A stretch of 64,000 bases of DNA from Betaproteobacteria bacterium (GTDB taxonomy: Bacteria; Pseudomonadota; Gammaproteobacteria; Burkholderiales; Casimicrobiaceae), in the NCBI GenBank assembly GCA_013298695.1, contig JAAFIS010000011.1, positions 1-64,000 of the forward strand, in the 5' to 3' direction. The notes beneath the pieces were generated by a model that searched no databases, was not told the origin of the DNA, and saw only the letters and a list, made by a program, of their open reading frames with translations. A program made the position numbers and the translations under genes. Positions 41,730 to 51,206 of the stretch are shown piece after piece; positions within the stretch are counted from its first letter, which is position 1, and the number at the start of each line of letters is the position of its first letter.

Positions 41730-44537
41730 ATGAACACTGCCGAACTAAGAGCTGCTGCCATTTTGATCGCGACGCTGGGTTTCGCAGGACTCAATCCAGC
41801 CTACGCGTATTACGCATCGTTGAAGAACGAGCGAACTGAGCTGCTCGATGCCTGCAACGCGACCGCGCACGCAACAACGCTCGTGCCGGCAAAGCAATCA
41901 ATCACCGACGCGCGCGCGATTTGGTTAAACGCAACTACGATCCAATGGCCGGGTGTCGCGTTTGCGACTAACGAAACCTTTGTCTTGTACGCGTCAGCAA
42001 GTGGCGGAATAGTCGCTAGAAAGGGCGAGAAAATAGCGGGAGAAACGCGACGGATCGTGCTTTCAAGGCGAACATCACCATTACCCGAAGCGATCACGTC
42101 TCGCTTTAAGTATCTAGCGGCGGGCGCAGTGGTTGAGCTTCCTAGCAATCAACAAAAACAGATCGGTGCATTGCTTCGCGAACAAGTCGTTATCGCTCGT
42201 GAAGATGCTGCTGGGCACGTACTAGATGTCACGACTTTGCAGCATCCAGGTGCGTTGGATGAGCACTATCACCGCGCGGAAACGCTGGGCGATTTAGGCG
42301 CGGTGGTGGAGCGTTCTCGAACGACATTTCGCGTGTGGGCACCGACCGCGCGCGGCGTGCAGTTGTGCATGTACGACTCGCCAGCCGGCGCGGCGAGCTC
42401 AGTGCAACCGATGCAACTTGATGAGCGCTCCGGTACCTGGTTGCATCGTGCGGCTTCGCGAAGCGAGCGCTATTACACCTATCTCGTTGACGTCTGGGTG
42501 AATGGCGTCGGCTTCGTACGCAATCGCGTCACCGATCCGTACTCGCAAACGCTATCTGCAGATTCAAAGCGGAGCATGGCGATCGATTTGAACGACGCGT
42601 CATTGTTTCCAAAAAACTGGAATGCCGTTAATGCTCGTCATCGCGTTAGGCACGCGGTTGATATGTCGATCTACGAATTACATGTTCGCGACTTCTCAAT
42701 CACCGATGTAAGTGTGCCGGAAACTAAACGCGGGAAGTACCTCGGATTTACCGAACGAAATTCGCGCGGCATGCAGCATCTGGAAAAGCTATCAAAAGCA
42801 GGGTTGACTGACATTCATTTGTTGCCTGTATTCGACATCGCAACCGTGCCAGAGATCGGGTGCGTCACGCCGAAGATCGAAGCGAATCAAACCAACACCG
42901 CTGCGAGCGAAACGCAACAAGCCGAGATCGCGAAAGTGCGCGAACGTGATTGCTTCAATTGGGGCTACGATCCTTATCACTTCAACGCGCCTGAAGGAAG
43001 TTACGCGACGAATGCGCAAGATGGTCGCATCAGGATTCGCGAATTTCGCGAGATGGTGCAGGCGTTGAACGAGATTGGTTTACGCGCCGGAAAGGACGTG
43101 GTCTACAACCACATGTCCACGTCGGGTCAGAACGAAAAATCGGTGCTGGATCGAATCGTGCCCGGTTATTACCATCGCTTAAACGCCGAAGGAAAGATTG
43201 AGACCTCCACGTGCTGCGATAACACCGCGACCGAACATCGCATGATGGAAAAATTGATGAGTGATTCGGTGCTGATGTGGGCGAAGCATTACAAGATTGA
43301 TTCGTTTCGTTTTGATTTGATGGGGCATCAGCCGCGCGCGGCGATGGAGCGCATGCAAGCGCGACTGAAAAAGGATTTGGGCCGCGAGATTCAATTTTTA
43401 GGCGAAGGCTGGAATTTCGGCGAAGTAGAAAACGGCAAACGCTTTGTGCAAGCCTCGCAGTTGTCGCTCAACGGAACCGGTATTGGCACGTTCACGGATC
43501 GATTGCGCGATGCGGCGCGCGGTGGCGGCTATGGCGACGATGCAAACGGCCTCGTTCGCAATCAGGGGTATCTGAACGGTCTTGTGTACGATCTGAACGA
43601 AGCAAATGCCGCTGCGCCGATTGACGACAGCGCGAGAAAACGGCTGATGAAAACCGCGGACATGATTCGCGTCGGACTCGCCGGTTCGATTCGTGATTAC
43701 ACGATGGTGACGTTTGACGACAGCCACAAACGACTTGAACAGATTGATTACAACGGTCAGGCGGCGGGCTACGTAACTCAGCCGAGCGAAGTAGTGAACT
43801 ACGTTGAGAATCATGACAACGAAACGCTCTTCGATTTCAACGTCTACAAGATGCCGTTGACTGTAACTCGCGACGAGCGTGCGCGTGTGCAGGTACTCGG
43901 TATCGCTTTGACTGCGCTGGCGCAAGGCGTTCCCTACTATCACGCAGGCATCGACATCCTGCGCAGCAAATCAATGGATCGCAATAGCTACGATTCGGGC
44001 GACTGGTTTAATCGCATCGATTGGACGTATCGCGACAATGGTTTCGCAAGCGGGCTGCCGCGCAAAGATGACAACGGTGACAAGTGGCCGATCATCGCGC
44101 CGCGTTTGATCAACGAAAACATCAAGCCGACGCAACGCGAAATCGAGTGGACGGCGGCCGCAATGCGTGACCTTCTCGCTATTCGCGCGAGCTCGACGCT
44201 CTTTCGCATGCGCACCGCTACCGACATCAAACAACGGCTCAAGTTTTTCAACGTTGGCGTGGCGCAGATACCCACCGTCATTGCCGCAGAGCTTGTCGGT
44301 ACGGGCTATGCTGGAGCAAATTTTGAGCGCGTCTTTTTCCTCATCAATGTGGACAAGATGCCGCAGCAAATCGTCAATGCGAAACTGGTAGGCGCTGCGT
44401 TGACGCCGCATCCGCGTTTGGCGGATATCAACTCGGCGTCGCCGTCTGTTGCGCTCGGCGCAACTTTTGACACGAAGACTGGCGCGTTCGCTATTCCCGC
44501 GCGCTCAGTTGCGGTGTTTGTTGAGACACAGAAATAG
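41730..44537 (+). CDS. Secreted pullulanase-type alpha-1,6-glucosidase
   Basis: 935 residues with a signal peptide (residues 1-27, ending AYAYY; no lipobox). After an N-terminal beta region come CBM48 (SRTTFRVWAPTARGVQLCMY, about 200-300) and a GH13_13 core: MSIYELHVRDFS, NWGYDPYHFNAPEGSY, region I DVVYNHMS, region II FRFDLMGHQPR, region III FLGEGWNFGE, region IV VENHDNETLFD. It cleaves alpha-1,6 bonds in pullulan or branched starch outside the cytoplasm, so it complements the lipoprotein amylase upstream of MalEFGK import. Last gene of the plus-strand glucan series. Confidence 0.93.
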   Translation: MNTAELRAAAILIATLGFAGLNPAYAYYASLKNERTELLDACNATAHATTLVPAKQSITDARAIWLNATTIQWPGVAFATNETFVLYASASGGIVARKGEKIAGETRRIVLSRRTSPLPEAITSRFKYLAAGAVVELPSNQQKQIGALLREQVVIAREDAAGHVLDVTTLQHPGALDEHYHRAETLGDLGAVVERSRTTFRVWAPTARGVQLCMYDSPAGAASSVQPMQLDERSGTWLHRAASRSERYYTYLVDVWVNGVGFVRNRVTDPYSQTLSADSKRSMAIDLNDASLFPKNWNAVNARHRVRHAVDMSIYELHVRDFSITDVSVPETKRGKYLGFTERNSRGMQHLEKLSKAGLTDIHLLPVFDIATVPEIGCVTPKIEANQTNTAASETQQAEIAKVRERDCFNWGYDPYHFNAPEGSYATNAQDGRIRIREFREMVQALNEIGLRAGKDVVYNHMSTSGQNEKSVLDRIVPGYYHRLNAEGKIETSTCCDNTATEHRMMEKLMSDSVLMWAKHYKIDSFRFDLMGHQPRAAMERMQARLKKDLGREIQFLGEGWNFGEVENGKRFVQASQLSLNGTGIGTFTDRLRDAARGGGYGDDANGLVRNQGYLNGLVYDLNEANAAAPIDDSARKRLMKTADMIRVGLAGSIRDYTMVTFDDSHKRLEQIDYNGQAAGYVTQPSEVVNYVENHDNETLFDFNVYKMPLTVTRDERARVQVLGIALTALAQGVPYYHAGIDILRSKSMDRNSYDSGDWFNRIDWTYRDNGFASGLPRKDDNGDKWPIIAPRLINENIKPTQREIEWTAAAMRDLLAIRASSTLFRMRTATDIKQRLKFFNVGVAQIPTVIAAELVGTGYAGANFERVFFLINVDKMPQQIVNAKLVGAALTPHPRLADINSASPSVALGATFDTKTGAFAIPARSVAVFVETQK

Positions 44538-44579
44538 CAACGCAGTCAGTACAAAGCAGAAATAAATTAGAGAGCATAT

Positions 44580-44663
44580 GCCCAAATTCCCCTGGGTTAG
44601 CGGTTAAGTAGGTACGCAGTTGTGTTAAGTTAAATACCTAAGTTTCGCCCAATAAAAACGTGC
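44580..44663 (+). repeat. Twin-palindrome element, copy F
   Basis: The left unit from 44580 is GCCCAAATTCCCCTGGG. TG at 44621-44622 marks the centre; the spacer also holds TAGGTA/TACCTA arms. The right unit 44647-44663 is GCCCAATAAAAACGTGC. It lies in the 340-base gap before the DUF1800 gene; nothing else is recognised there. Confidence 0.8.
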
Positions 44664-44876
44664 GTTAAGCGATGTAGCCGATGGGTAAACGTCGTTGTTA
44701 TGGCATAGTTGCCGAATCACTCGCTAGACAAATGTTGAACAAAATCAATCGCTTCGCCCGCACTGACAGGTGATGACGCTGGCATAAATTGCGTATTTTG
44801 CTGTTATTCTCCGACTGGGGAGTTCGGTGGATGCCGCTGCTTGTTGGCAACACCGCAGTTGTTCTAGGGTGGAAAT

Positions 44877-47297
44877 ATGAACATTCACGGAAATCGCGCG
44901 ACTTGTTTTGACGAATCGCGACGTCAGCACGATGCGTTTCTGCACCACGCGCAGCGGGTAGTCGTCGCGCTCGCTGTGTGTGCGGGCAGCATCATTGGAA
45001 GCGTGCACGCGCAAGTCACCAACTGCGGCTTCGATGTGTCGCGTGACGTCGTTGCGAACACCGCGCCAAAAACGCCGAGCGCTGCACTCGACGGTGTGCT
45101 ACTCACCCGCTTTGCGTTGGGTATCCGAGGCCCGGATCTCTATGATCGTTTGTCTACAGATGCCACGCGATTCGTTGGCGAAGGCAATATAGGCTCGCTC
45201 GCTCGCCGTCTTGACGTGGATGGCGACGGCGTGTTCACCGAAGTTGACGCCACCGCAGCGGCTCGCTACATCGCAGGTTTCCGCGGCGACGCGCTCGCGA
45301 TGGGTTTGACGATGAACAGTGCCGCGGCTCGAAAAACGGGATCAGCGATATCTACGTTCATTAGCGGTGGATGCGTGCCAGACGCGCCAACCGCCAACGC
45401 GCAACGACACGCTGCACGGCTCCTTCAGCAGGGCACGTTTGGCGTGACGCTTAACGAAATCAATCGTGTTGCGCTGTTTGGATCAACCCCCAACGCGATC
45501 ACCAACGCTTGGCTCAACGAGCAGTTCAACAAGACGGGCTCAACGTACGGGAACTACGCAAAACAGATCATTGCCGAGAACAAAACCGCCAGTTTTAGTT
45601 GGCGTTGCGATCAACCGGACAACGGCTGCCCTTGGGGCGCGAACACACCGACCTTCTTCAAAGCAGCGATGTCCGGCGACGATCAACTGCGTCAACGTGT
45701 CACCAACGCGCTGTGGCAGACGCTAGTCGTTTCGATTTCAAACAACACCGTACTCGATGCAGGTACAGCACTGCCGAGTTATTGGGACATGCTGAGTGAA
45801 AACGTGTTCGCGGGTAACACTACCAACGCGGCCGGACAAAGCGTCGGCAACTTCCGCAAAATTCTGAAAGACATGACCTTGCACCCCGCAATGGGAATCT
45901 TTCTGGACATGCTCGGCAGCACGCAAGAAGTGCCAAATGAGAACTACCCGCGCGAGTTGCTGCAGCTGTTTTCGGTCGGCACTGTAATGTTGAACATTGA
46001 TGGCTCACCGATGTTAAGCGGTGGCAAAACGATCCCGACTTACAACGAGGACGTTGTAAAGGGGTTTTCAAAGGCGTTGACGGGTTGGCATTACGACGGC
46101 GCGGACAGCGGCACTGAAAATCAAACGTGGTGGTTTTATTACTACCCAAACCGCGATCACACCAAGGCTATGAAGCCATGGTCGCTGCGCCGATGCCCGC
46201 AGGACGCGCGCTGGCCACCGGGCACTACCGACGGTTGGTGCGACACAAAACTTGCGAGCCAGTCGTATCCAGCGCCGCACAATCGCGAAGCAAAAATGCT
46301 TTTGCAATATAGCGGCGCACCTTACGCAACTATCCCCGCGAGCCCGCAACCGCCACTCAATGCAGGAGAGACGCATCGGACGCAACGGGTGCGTGATGAG
46401 GTTGCAGCAACTGCCTTAGCTGATCTCGAAAAAGTGATCGACAATGTCTTCTATCACCCCAATGTTGGACCCTTTATCTCGCGTCAGTTGATTCAGCGTC
46501 TGGTGACTAGCAATCCTTCGCCCGCTTACATTCGACGCGTTGCTGAAGTGTTTAACGATAGCAACGGTGCGGCATCGGGCGGCGTGCGCGGTGATATGAA
46601 AGAAGTCGTTAAGGCGATCTTCTTGGACGACGAAGCGCGCAATATCAATACTGCGGCGCAGCCTTGGTTTGGCAAACTGCGCGAACCCGTTGTCAAATTT
46701 ATTCACATGCATCGGGCGTTCGGTGCAAGCTCGTCGGATGGCTACTACGACGCGTGGGACATGAGCTCGCCAGAAACTTTGGGCCAAGGCGCGATGAGGC
46801 CACCGTCGGTGTTTAACTACTATTCGCCAGATTTTGGTCCTTCGGGGCCACTCACTTACAGCATGACTCGGCCGATTGAAAATGCCGCACTTGGCGCGCG
46901 CTCAAGTGAGCCGCTGCTCGCGCCGGAATTCGAAATCACCAGCACGTCAACAATTGCAGGCTTCTCCGACTTCTGGAACTGGGGCGTGTTCGATGGTTAC
47001 TTGATGCGTGGCGATCGCCCACAAATGCGCTGGGTTCCTGACTATTCGCGCTATGTGACCGGCACGGGTGCGCTTGCCGACAATCCACAAGCGATGGTTG
47101 ATGAGCTTGATTTGCTGCTGACTGCGGGCAACTTGAAACCCGCGTTCAAAGCAAATTTGGTCGACATGGCCACCAAAATTAAGCGAACCCTGCCGCCAAA
47201 TTACACCGCACCGGACTTACCTACCGAGCGCAATCATCGCTTCCGCGCCGTGTATTGGCAAATCGTCAATTCGTCTGATTACGCCATTCAGCGCTAG
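44877..47297 (+). CDS. DUF1800 family secreted protein with N-terminal dockerin-like module
   Basis: 806 residues. A signal segment (about 22-45, ending VHAQ) is followed by a calcium-loop module (ALDGVLLTRFALGIRGP and LDVDGDGVFTEVDATAAARYIAGFRG), then the DUF1800 body from about residue 175: RHAARLLQQGTFG, WLNEQFN, LRQRVTNALWQTLVVS, NENYPRELLQLFSVG, FSKALTGW, FISRQLIQRLVTSNPSP, RPPSVFNYYSPDF. DUF1800 genes are commonly paired with DUF1501 genes, as here (nine-base gap). Function unknown; likely an exported protein of the cell surface. Confidence 0.88.
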   Translation: MNIHGNRATCFDESRRQHDAFLHHAQRVVVALAVCAGSIIGSVHAQVTNCGFDVSRDVVANTAPKTPSAALDGVLLTRFALGIRGPDLYDRLSTDATRFVGEGNIGSLARRLDVDGDGVFTEVDATAAARYIAGFRGDALAMGLTMNSAAARKTGSAISTFISGGCVPDAPTANAQRHAARLLQQGTFGVTLNEINRVALFGSTPNAITNAWLNEQFNKTGSTYGNYAKQIIAENKTASFSWRCDQPDNGCPWGANTPTFFKAAMSGDDQLRQRVTNALWQTLVVSISNNTVLDAGTALPSYWDMLSENVFAGNTTNAAGQSVGNFRKILKDMTLHPAMGIFLDMLGSTQEVPNENYPRELLQLFSVGTVMLNIDGSPMLSGGKTIPTYNEDVVKGFSKALTGWHYDGADSGTENQTWWFYYYPNRDHTKAMKPWSLRRCPQDARWPPGTTDGWCDTKLASQSYPAPHNREAKMLLQYSGAPYATIPASPQPPLNAGETHRTQRVRDEVAATALADLEKVIDNVFYHPNVGPFISRQLIQRLVTSNPSPAYIRRVAEVFNDSNGAASGGVRGDMKEVVKAIFLDDEARNINTAAQPWFGKLREPVVKFIHMHRAFGASSSDGYYDAWDMSSPETLGQGAMRPPSVFNYYSPDFGPSGPLTYSMTRPIENAALGARSSEPLLAPEFEITSTSTIAGFSDFWNWGVFDGYLMRGDRPQMRWVPDYSRYVTGTGALADNPQAMVDELDLLLTAGNLKPAFKANLVDMATKIKRTLPPNYTAPDLPTERNHRFRAVYWQIVNSSDYAIQR

Positions 47298-47306
47298 GAG
47301 AAATTC

Positions 47307-48806
47307 ATGGATCGTCGTCAATTTCTCCACACCAGTGCCGCGCTTTCAACGTTGCCCGCGCTCCCGTTTTCGATTAGCGTCGCTGAGGCTGGATCGGTTA
47401 CACCCAACGCCAATGAGTCGGGCTACAAAGCCCTTGTTTGCGTGTTTTTATTTGGCGGTAACGATAGTCACAACATGATCGTTCCGTATCAATCAAGCGA
47501 ATACGCCGCATATCTTGCGGCGCGCGGTGGGCTCGCTTCAGCCAATGGTCTTGCGCTGCCGCAGGCTAATCTGCAACCACTGATCGCGCCCGGCGGAAGT
47601 GCTGCTACGGCCGCACTTGCACTGCATCCCGCAATGACGCGTTTAGGTAGCGTCTACAACGCTGGAAAGATGGCAATCGTCGCCAACACTGGCCCGTTGC
47701 TCGATGAAACGACGCTTACGCAATACCGGAGTCCATCGCATCCCTTGCCGCCTCAGTTGTTTTCCCATTCCGACATGCAGATGCATTGGCAAACGATGCG
47801 CCCAGACGTTCCCGCAGACACCGGATGGGGAGGGCGCATGGCCGATGTCTTCCGTATCGCCTCGTCAGGGCGACTACCGGTGGCCACGGGGTTTGGCAGC
47901 GGCGGAATTTTCATGAAAGGCGAAATCACGGCGCCGTATAACTTGGTGCCCATGCGCTACGCAAACGGAGCGATTGATCCGCGCTCGCCCGTTGCGCGCA
48001 CGCCCAATGCAACGCTTTCGTGGGACAACACCGCGAACCCTCAAGGTGTGTTTCAGAAGAACTACATGCAAACGCGCGGCAATCTGCTTGAACAACAGTT
48101 CTCGAAAGTGACGCGCGCGTCGCTCGAAGTCGGTGAGTTTGTTCGTAACGCGATGTATACCGAAGCGAACGGCAACTACACATTGAGAAACGCGGTACCC
48201 GGCACCTGGCCGACTAACAATGGGCTCGCGGCTCAGCTGCACGCAGTGGCAGCGATGATCGGTTCCCGCGCGTCGCTGGGAACCACGCGCCAAGTATTTT
48301 TCTTGAGCCTCGGCGGCTTTGACAACCACGGCGATCAATTTGGCGACATCGCAGGCTCAAAGTCGCTGCTTGCCGGAAAACATTTCACGCTGCTGAACTA
48401 CGTGGACGAAGCGCTTCGAGCGTTTTACGACGCAACCGTTTCGATGGGCGTCGCCAATGACGTCACCACCATGACGATGAGCGATTTCGGACGCACTATT
48501 AAGTCCAACGGCCAAGGCTCGGATCACGGCTGGGGCGGACACAATCTGGTGCTCGGCGGGGCGGTGAAGGGCGGTCGGGTTTATGGCGCAGCCGCGTCCG
48601 GAGCGGCGGTTACCCAGTATTTTCCCTATGCGTCGCAGCTCACGAGCCAAGCGCTTGACGTCGGCGAAGGTCGTCTGTTGCCAACGATTTCAGCGGATGC
48701 GTACACCGCGACGCTCGCGAAATGGTTTGGCGCCGATGCGGCGGAACTGAACGATATCTTCCCGAACCTCACGCGATTTAACGTGCAAGACGTTGGTTTT
48801 ATGTAG
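47307..48806 (+). CDS. DUF1501 family exported protein
   Basis: 499 residues. The N-terminus MDRRQFLHTSAALS has a twin-arginine-like pair followed by a hydrophobic stretch, so Tat export is likely. DUF1501 landmarks: LVCVFLFGGNDSHNMIVPY, FFLSLGGFDNHGDQ, VTTMTMSDFGRTIKSNG and SDHGWGGHNLVLGGAV. The fold is alkaline-phosphatase/sulfatase-related, but activity is unproven. Partner of the DUF1800 gene directly upstream, probably one transcript. Confidence 0.88.
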   Translation: MDRRQFLHTSAALSTLPALPFSISVAEAGSVTPNANESGYKALVCVFLFGGNDSHNMIVPYQSSEYAAYLAARGGLASANGLALPQANLQPLIAPGGSAATAALALHPAMTRLGSVYNAGKMAIVANTGPLLDETTLTQYRSPSHPLPPQLFSHSDMQMHWQTMRPDVPADTGWGGRMADVFRIASSGRLPVATGFGSGGIFMKGEITAPYNLVPMRYANGAIDPRSPVARTPNATLSWDNTANPQGVFQKNYMQTRGNLLEQQFSKVTRASLEVGEFVRNAMYTEANGNYTLRNAVPGTWPTNNGLAAQLHAVAAMIGSRASLGTTRQVFFLSLGGFDNHGDQFGDIAGSKSLLAGKHFTLLNYVDEALRAFYDATVSMGVANDVTTMTMSDFGRTIKSNGQGSDHGWGGHNLVLGGAVKGGRVYGAAASGAAVTQYFPYASQLTSQALDVGEGRLLPTISADAYTATLAKWFGADAAELNDIFPNLTRFNVQDVGFM

Positions 48807-48865
48807 GCGTAGTTGCGCCCGATCGCGGCGCAAGCTAGATTCTGAAATCGGCGAAAATAGCGCCG

Positions 48866-49594
48866 ATGGATCACGTGTTCACGATTGTTGGAATGCAAAG
48901 CAGCAAGTGCGTGGATCGCGTGAGCCGTGTATTGAAACCCTTCGCACGGCATGTGCAAGTGACGTTCGATCCCCCGCGCGCGGTGTTGCGAGATTTGGAT
49001 GCGGATGCGACGCTAGAAGTCCTAAATATCGCGGCAGCGGGTGCAGGTAAGTACACACTCGAAGTTGATCATAAATCAATTCACGCCCCACACCTATGGG
49101 CCGACAGCGGCGATAGCTGGTTTGGCGTGTACAAACCGTTTTTCCTATTGACCGCCTTCCTGTTGGGCGTCACGTTACTGATTCATTCGCGTTTCCCCGG
49201 CCGCTCGTGGCACGACTGGATGAGCGACTTTTTGGCGAGCTATTTCTTCGTTTTCGCATTTTTCAAACTGCTCGATTTGAGCGGCTTCGCGACCGTGTTT
49301 CGCGGCTACGACCTCATTGCTGCGAAAAGTGTTTTCTACGCGTATGCGTACCCTTTCATTGAACTCGCGCTGGGCACTGCCTACATAATTCGCTGGAATC
49401 CGGTGGCGACGAATGGGATCACGCTTATTGTGATGCTGGTGTCGGTCGCTGGCGTGGTCAACGCGTTACGAAAACGCAAGCTCATCGAACGTGCCTGCCT
49501 CGGAACCGTTTTTAGGTTGCCGATGTCGAAGTCCACGTTAATTGAAAAACTATCGATGGCCATGATGGCGGCCGCCCTGCTTGTTTATGTGTAG
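48866..49594 (+). CDS. HMA-like domain fused to MauE/DoxX-type membrane protein
   Basis: 242 residues. Residues 1-70 resemble a heavy-metal-associated ferredoxin fold (FTIVGMQSSKCVDRVSRVL), but the usual GMTCxxC has become GMQSSKC, so one metal-binding cysteine is missing. Residues 90-242 have four hydrophobic segments of the MauE redox-associated type (FFLLTAFLLGVTLLIHS, PFIELALGTAYII). It precedes PCuAC and Sco genes, suggesting metal or disulfide chemistry at the membrane. The TAG stop is the GTAG that begins the following repeat. Confidence 0.7.
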   Translation: MDHVFTIVGMQSSKCVDRVSRVLKPFARHVQVTFDPPRAVLRDLDADATLEVLNIAAAGAGKYTLEVDHKSIHAPHLWADSGDSWFGVYKPFFLLTAFLLGVTLLIHSRFPGRSWHDWMSDFLASYFFVFAFFKLLDLSGFATVFRGYDLIAAKSVFYAYAYPFIELALGTAYIIRWNPVATNGITLIVMLVSVAGVVNALRKRKLIERACLGTVFRLPMSKSTLIEKLSMAMMAAALLVYV

Positions 49595-49669
49595 GAGGGG
49601 CTTGCCCCGACCTGTCTTCGCATCGCAATTACCCCTAAATCCAAGTCGGACTCGGGAAACCGCTCCTAC
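49591..49669. repeat. GTAGGAGGGGCTTGCCCCGAC repeat after the MauE gene
   Basis: GTAGGAG at 49591 is mirrored by CTCCTAC at 49663-49669, with internal GGGGCTTGCCCC and GTCGG/CCGAC arms. The first TAG is the upstream gene's stop. Confidence 0.75.
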
Positions 49670-49678
49670 AATCTGATT

Positions 49679-50152
49679 ATGAAAAAACAAATATCTTTCC
49701 TTCTCGCTACCGCCGCAGCTGCGATTTCTTCACTCACCTTTGCAGGTGCCGATGTAAAACACGGCAACATCACGATTGGGCATCCTTGGGCGAGAGCCAC
49801 TCCGGGAGTGGTGAAAAACTCCGCGGCGTTCATGACGCTGTCCGCGAAGGACGGCGCTGACAAGTTGATTGGCGTATCGGGCGACGTTGCGCGTGAAATT
49901 CAAATCCACACCATGCTGACTGAGGCTGGCGTGATGAAAATGCGCGAAATTAAATCGCTCGATGTCCCAGCCAATGGCAAAACCGAGCTCAAACCCGGCG
50001 GGCTTCACATCATGTTGATCGGTTTGAAGGACGGGCTCAAAGAGGGCCAAAAGTTTCCGTTAAAACTCAAGTTTGAGAAAGCGGGTGAAGTGACGGTGGA
50101 TTTCGTTGCGGAGAAACCGGGCGCGCATGACCATTCTGGGCATAAGCACTAG
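49679..50152 (+). CDS. Periplasmic copper chaperone, PCuAC family
   Basis: 157 residues. A signal peptide (residues 1-22, AISSLTFAGA) precedes the PCuAC domain: AFMTLSAKDGADKLIGV, and the copper ligands HTM (H77, M79), VMKM (M88) and GGLHIM (H110, M112). A His-rich tail HDHSGHKH could bind more metal. Such proteins bring Cu(I) to Sco and to cytochrome oxidase Cu-A in the periplasm. Followed directly by the Sco gene, which supports this role. Confidence 0.93.
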   Translation: MKKQISFLLATAAAAISSLTFAGADVKHGNITIGHPWARATPGVVKNSAAFMTLSAKDGADKLIGVSGDVAREIQIHTMLTEAGVMKMREIKSLDVPANGKTELKPGGLHIMLIGLKDGLKEGQKFPLKLKFEKAGEVTVDFVAEKPGAHDHSGHKH

Positions 50153-50280
50153 CGCGCGTCGCGCACGGGACGTCGCCGCTAGCGCGGCTTAAGACGACGG
50201 CGCTCCCGCCTGTTGCGAAGACGAAGTTTGAACTTTGATCGCCAGTGCCTAGCGAGTGGTCTTTTTATCGATGCATAGAT

Positions 50281-50298
50281 TCCCGCCTTCGCGGGAAC
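50281..50298. repeat. Single hairpin TCCCGCCTTCGCGGGAACGA before the Sco gene
   Basis: Stem CCCGC/GCGGG with loop CTTC, equal to one arm of the 31932 and 37883 elements. It lies 15 bases before the Sco start. Around it (50155-50250) is GC-rich sequence with further small dyads and no gene. Confidence 0.6.
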
Positions 50299-50312
50299 GA
50301 CAGGAATTTGTA

Positions 50313-50939
50313 ATGACGAAATTGCCTTCGGTGCGCATGAGAATTTTCCTCGCGTCATCACTCGCGATCATCGCCGCCGCCTGTTCGCCCACTGCGGACA
50401 AAGCCTCGCCACTCAAATTCAACGCGACCGACATCACCGGCGCGTCATTTGCGAAGACACTGGCGCTGAACGACGCGGCGACGAAAACACCACGAACACT
50501 CGATTCGTTCAAAGGCAAAGTCACAGTGTTTTTCTTCGGCTACATGTTCTGCCCGGACTATTGCCCGACCACGATGACGACGCTCAACTCAGCGCTCGCG
50601 AAGATGTCGCCTGAGGATGCAAAACAGGTCGAAATCGTTTTCGTTACCGTCGATCCAAAGCGCGACACGCCGGATCAGCTCGCTAAATACGTTGCAGCGT
50701 TCAATCCCAATTTCAAGGCGCTCTATGGCAGCGAAGAGGCGACTGCCGCGATCGCTAAAGATTGGAAGATCATCTACCAAAAAGCGCAAATCAAAGATGA
50801 GAACACCTATCTCGTTGATCATTCAACGCAGATGTATGTGTTCGATAAGCAGAATCGAATTCGCTTGATGATTCGGCACGAAGCGGGCGTCGAGGCGATC
50901 GCGAAAGACCTAACCACGCTTGTGAAATCTGAGTCCTAG
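50313..50939 (+). CDS. SCO1/SenC family copper-delivery lipoprotein
   Basis: 208 residues from ATG 50313. The frame extends to 50256, but that part translates the repeat. Lipobox IAAAC (Cys24). Thioredoxin-like Sco domain with the copper-binding CxxxC in GYMFCPDYCPT (C80 and C84) and the ligand histidine in YLVDHSTQMYVFD. It inserts copper into the Cu-A site of cytochrome c oxidase or acts as its thiol reductase. Adjacent to PCuAC and the MauE-like gene, together forming a copper-maturation set. Confidence 0.93.
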   Translation: MTKLPSVRMRIFLASSLAIIAAACSPTADKASPLKFNATDITGASFAKTLALNDAATKTPRTLDSFKGKVTVFFFGYMFCPDYCPTTMTTLNSALAKMSPEDAKQVEIVFVTVDPKRDTPDQLAKYVAAFNPNFKALYGSEEATAAIAKDWKIIYQKAQIKDENTYLVDHSTQMYVFDKQNRIRLMIRHEAGVEAIAKDLTTLVKSES

Positions 50940-50953
50940 CTCAGAGCCACGCC

Positions 50954-51037
50954 GCCCACTCTTATTGGGCTACCACGTAGAAACTGATTATTTTCGAAAA
51001 GTATCGTAATTGATGCTATCGCCTCAATATAACGGGC
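50954..51037 (+). repeat. Twin-palindrome element, copy C
   Basis: The left unit is GCCCACTCTTATTGGGC (50954-50970). The 50-base spacer has TTTTCGAAAA exactly at its centre (CG at 50995-50996). The right unit is GCCTCAATATAACGGGC (51021-51037). It lies 14 bases after the Sco stop, between convergent genes. Confidence 0.85.
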
Positions 51038-51128
51038 GATAGGCGACGGTGTTGCTATTCCATCAGCGGGTTATTAGGCCGCTGCGCCCGCGCGGACGCT
51101 GGCGCATTGGTAGGTTTGTGAGCGCGGT

Positions 51129-51206
51129 GGATCCCCGCCTTCGCGAGGACGCGCCTACTGGTTCGCTGGTAGGCGCGGGCTCGACCGCGCTTGTGTTGCG
51201 GCCTAC
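51129..51206. repeat. Composite repeat (CCCGCCTTCGCG arm plus GTAGGCGCGGGC...GCCTAC unit)
   Basis: ATCCCCGCCTTCGCGAGGA is followed by GCGCCTAC...GTAGGCGCGGGCTCGACCGCGC and a closing GCCTAC. Read on the minus strand, the final GTAGGC supplies the TAG stop of the lipoprotein gene at 51203. Confidence 0.7.
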
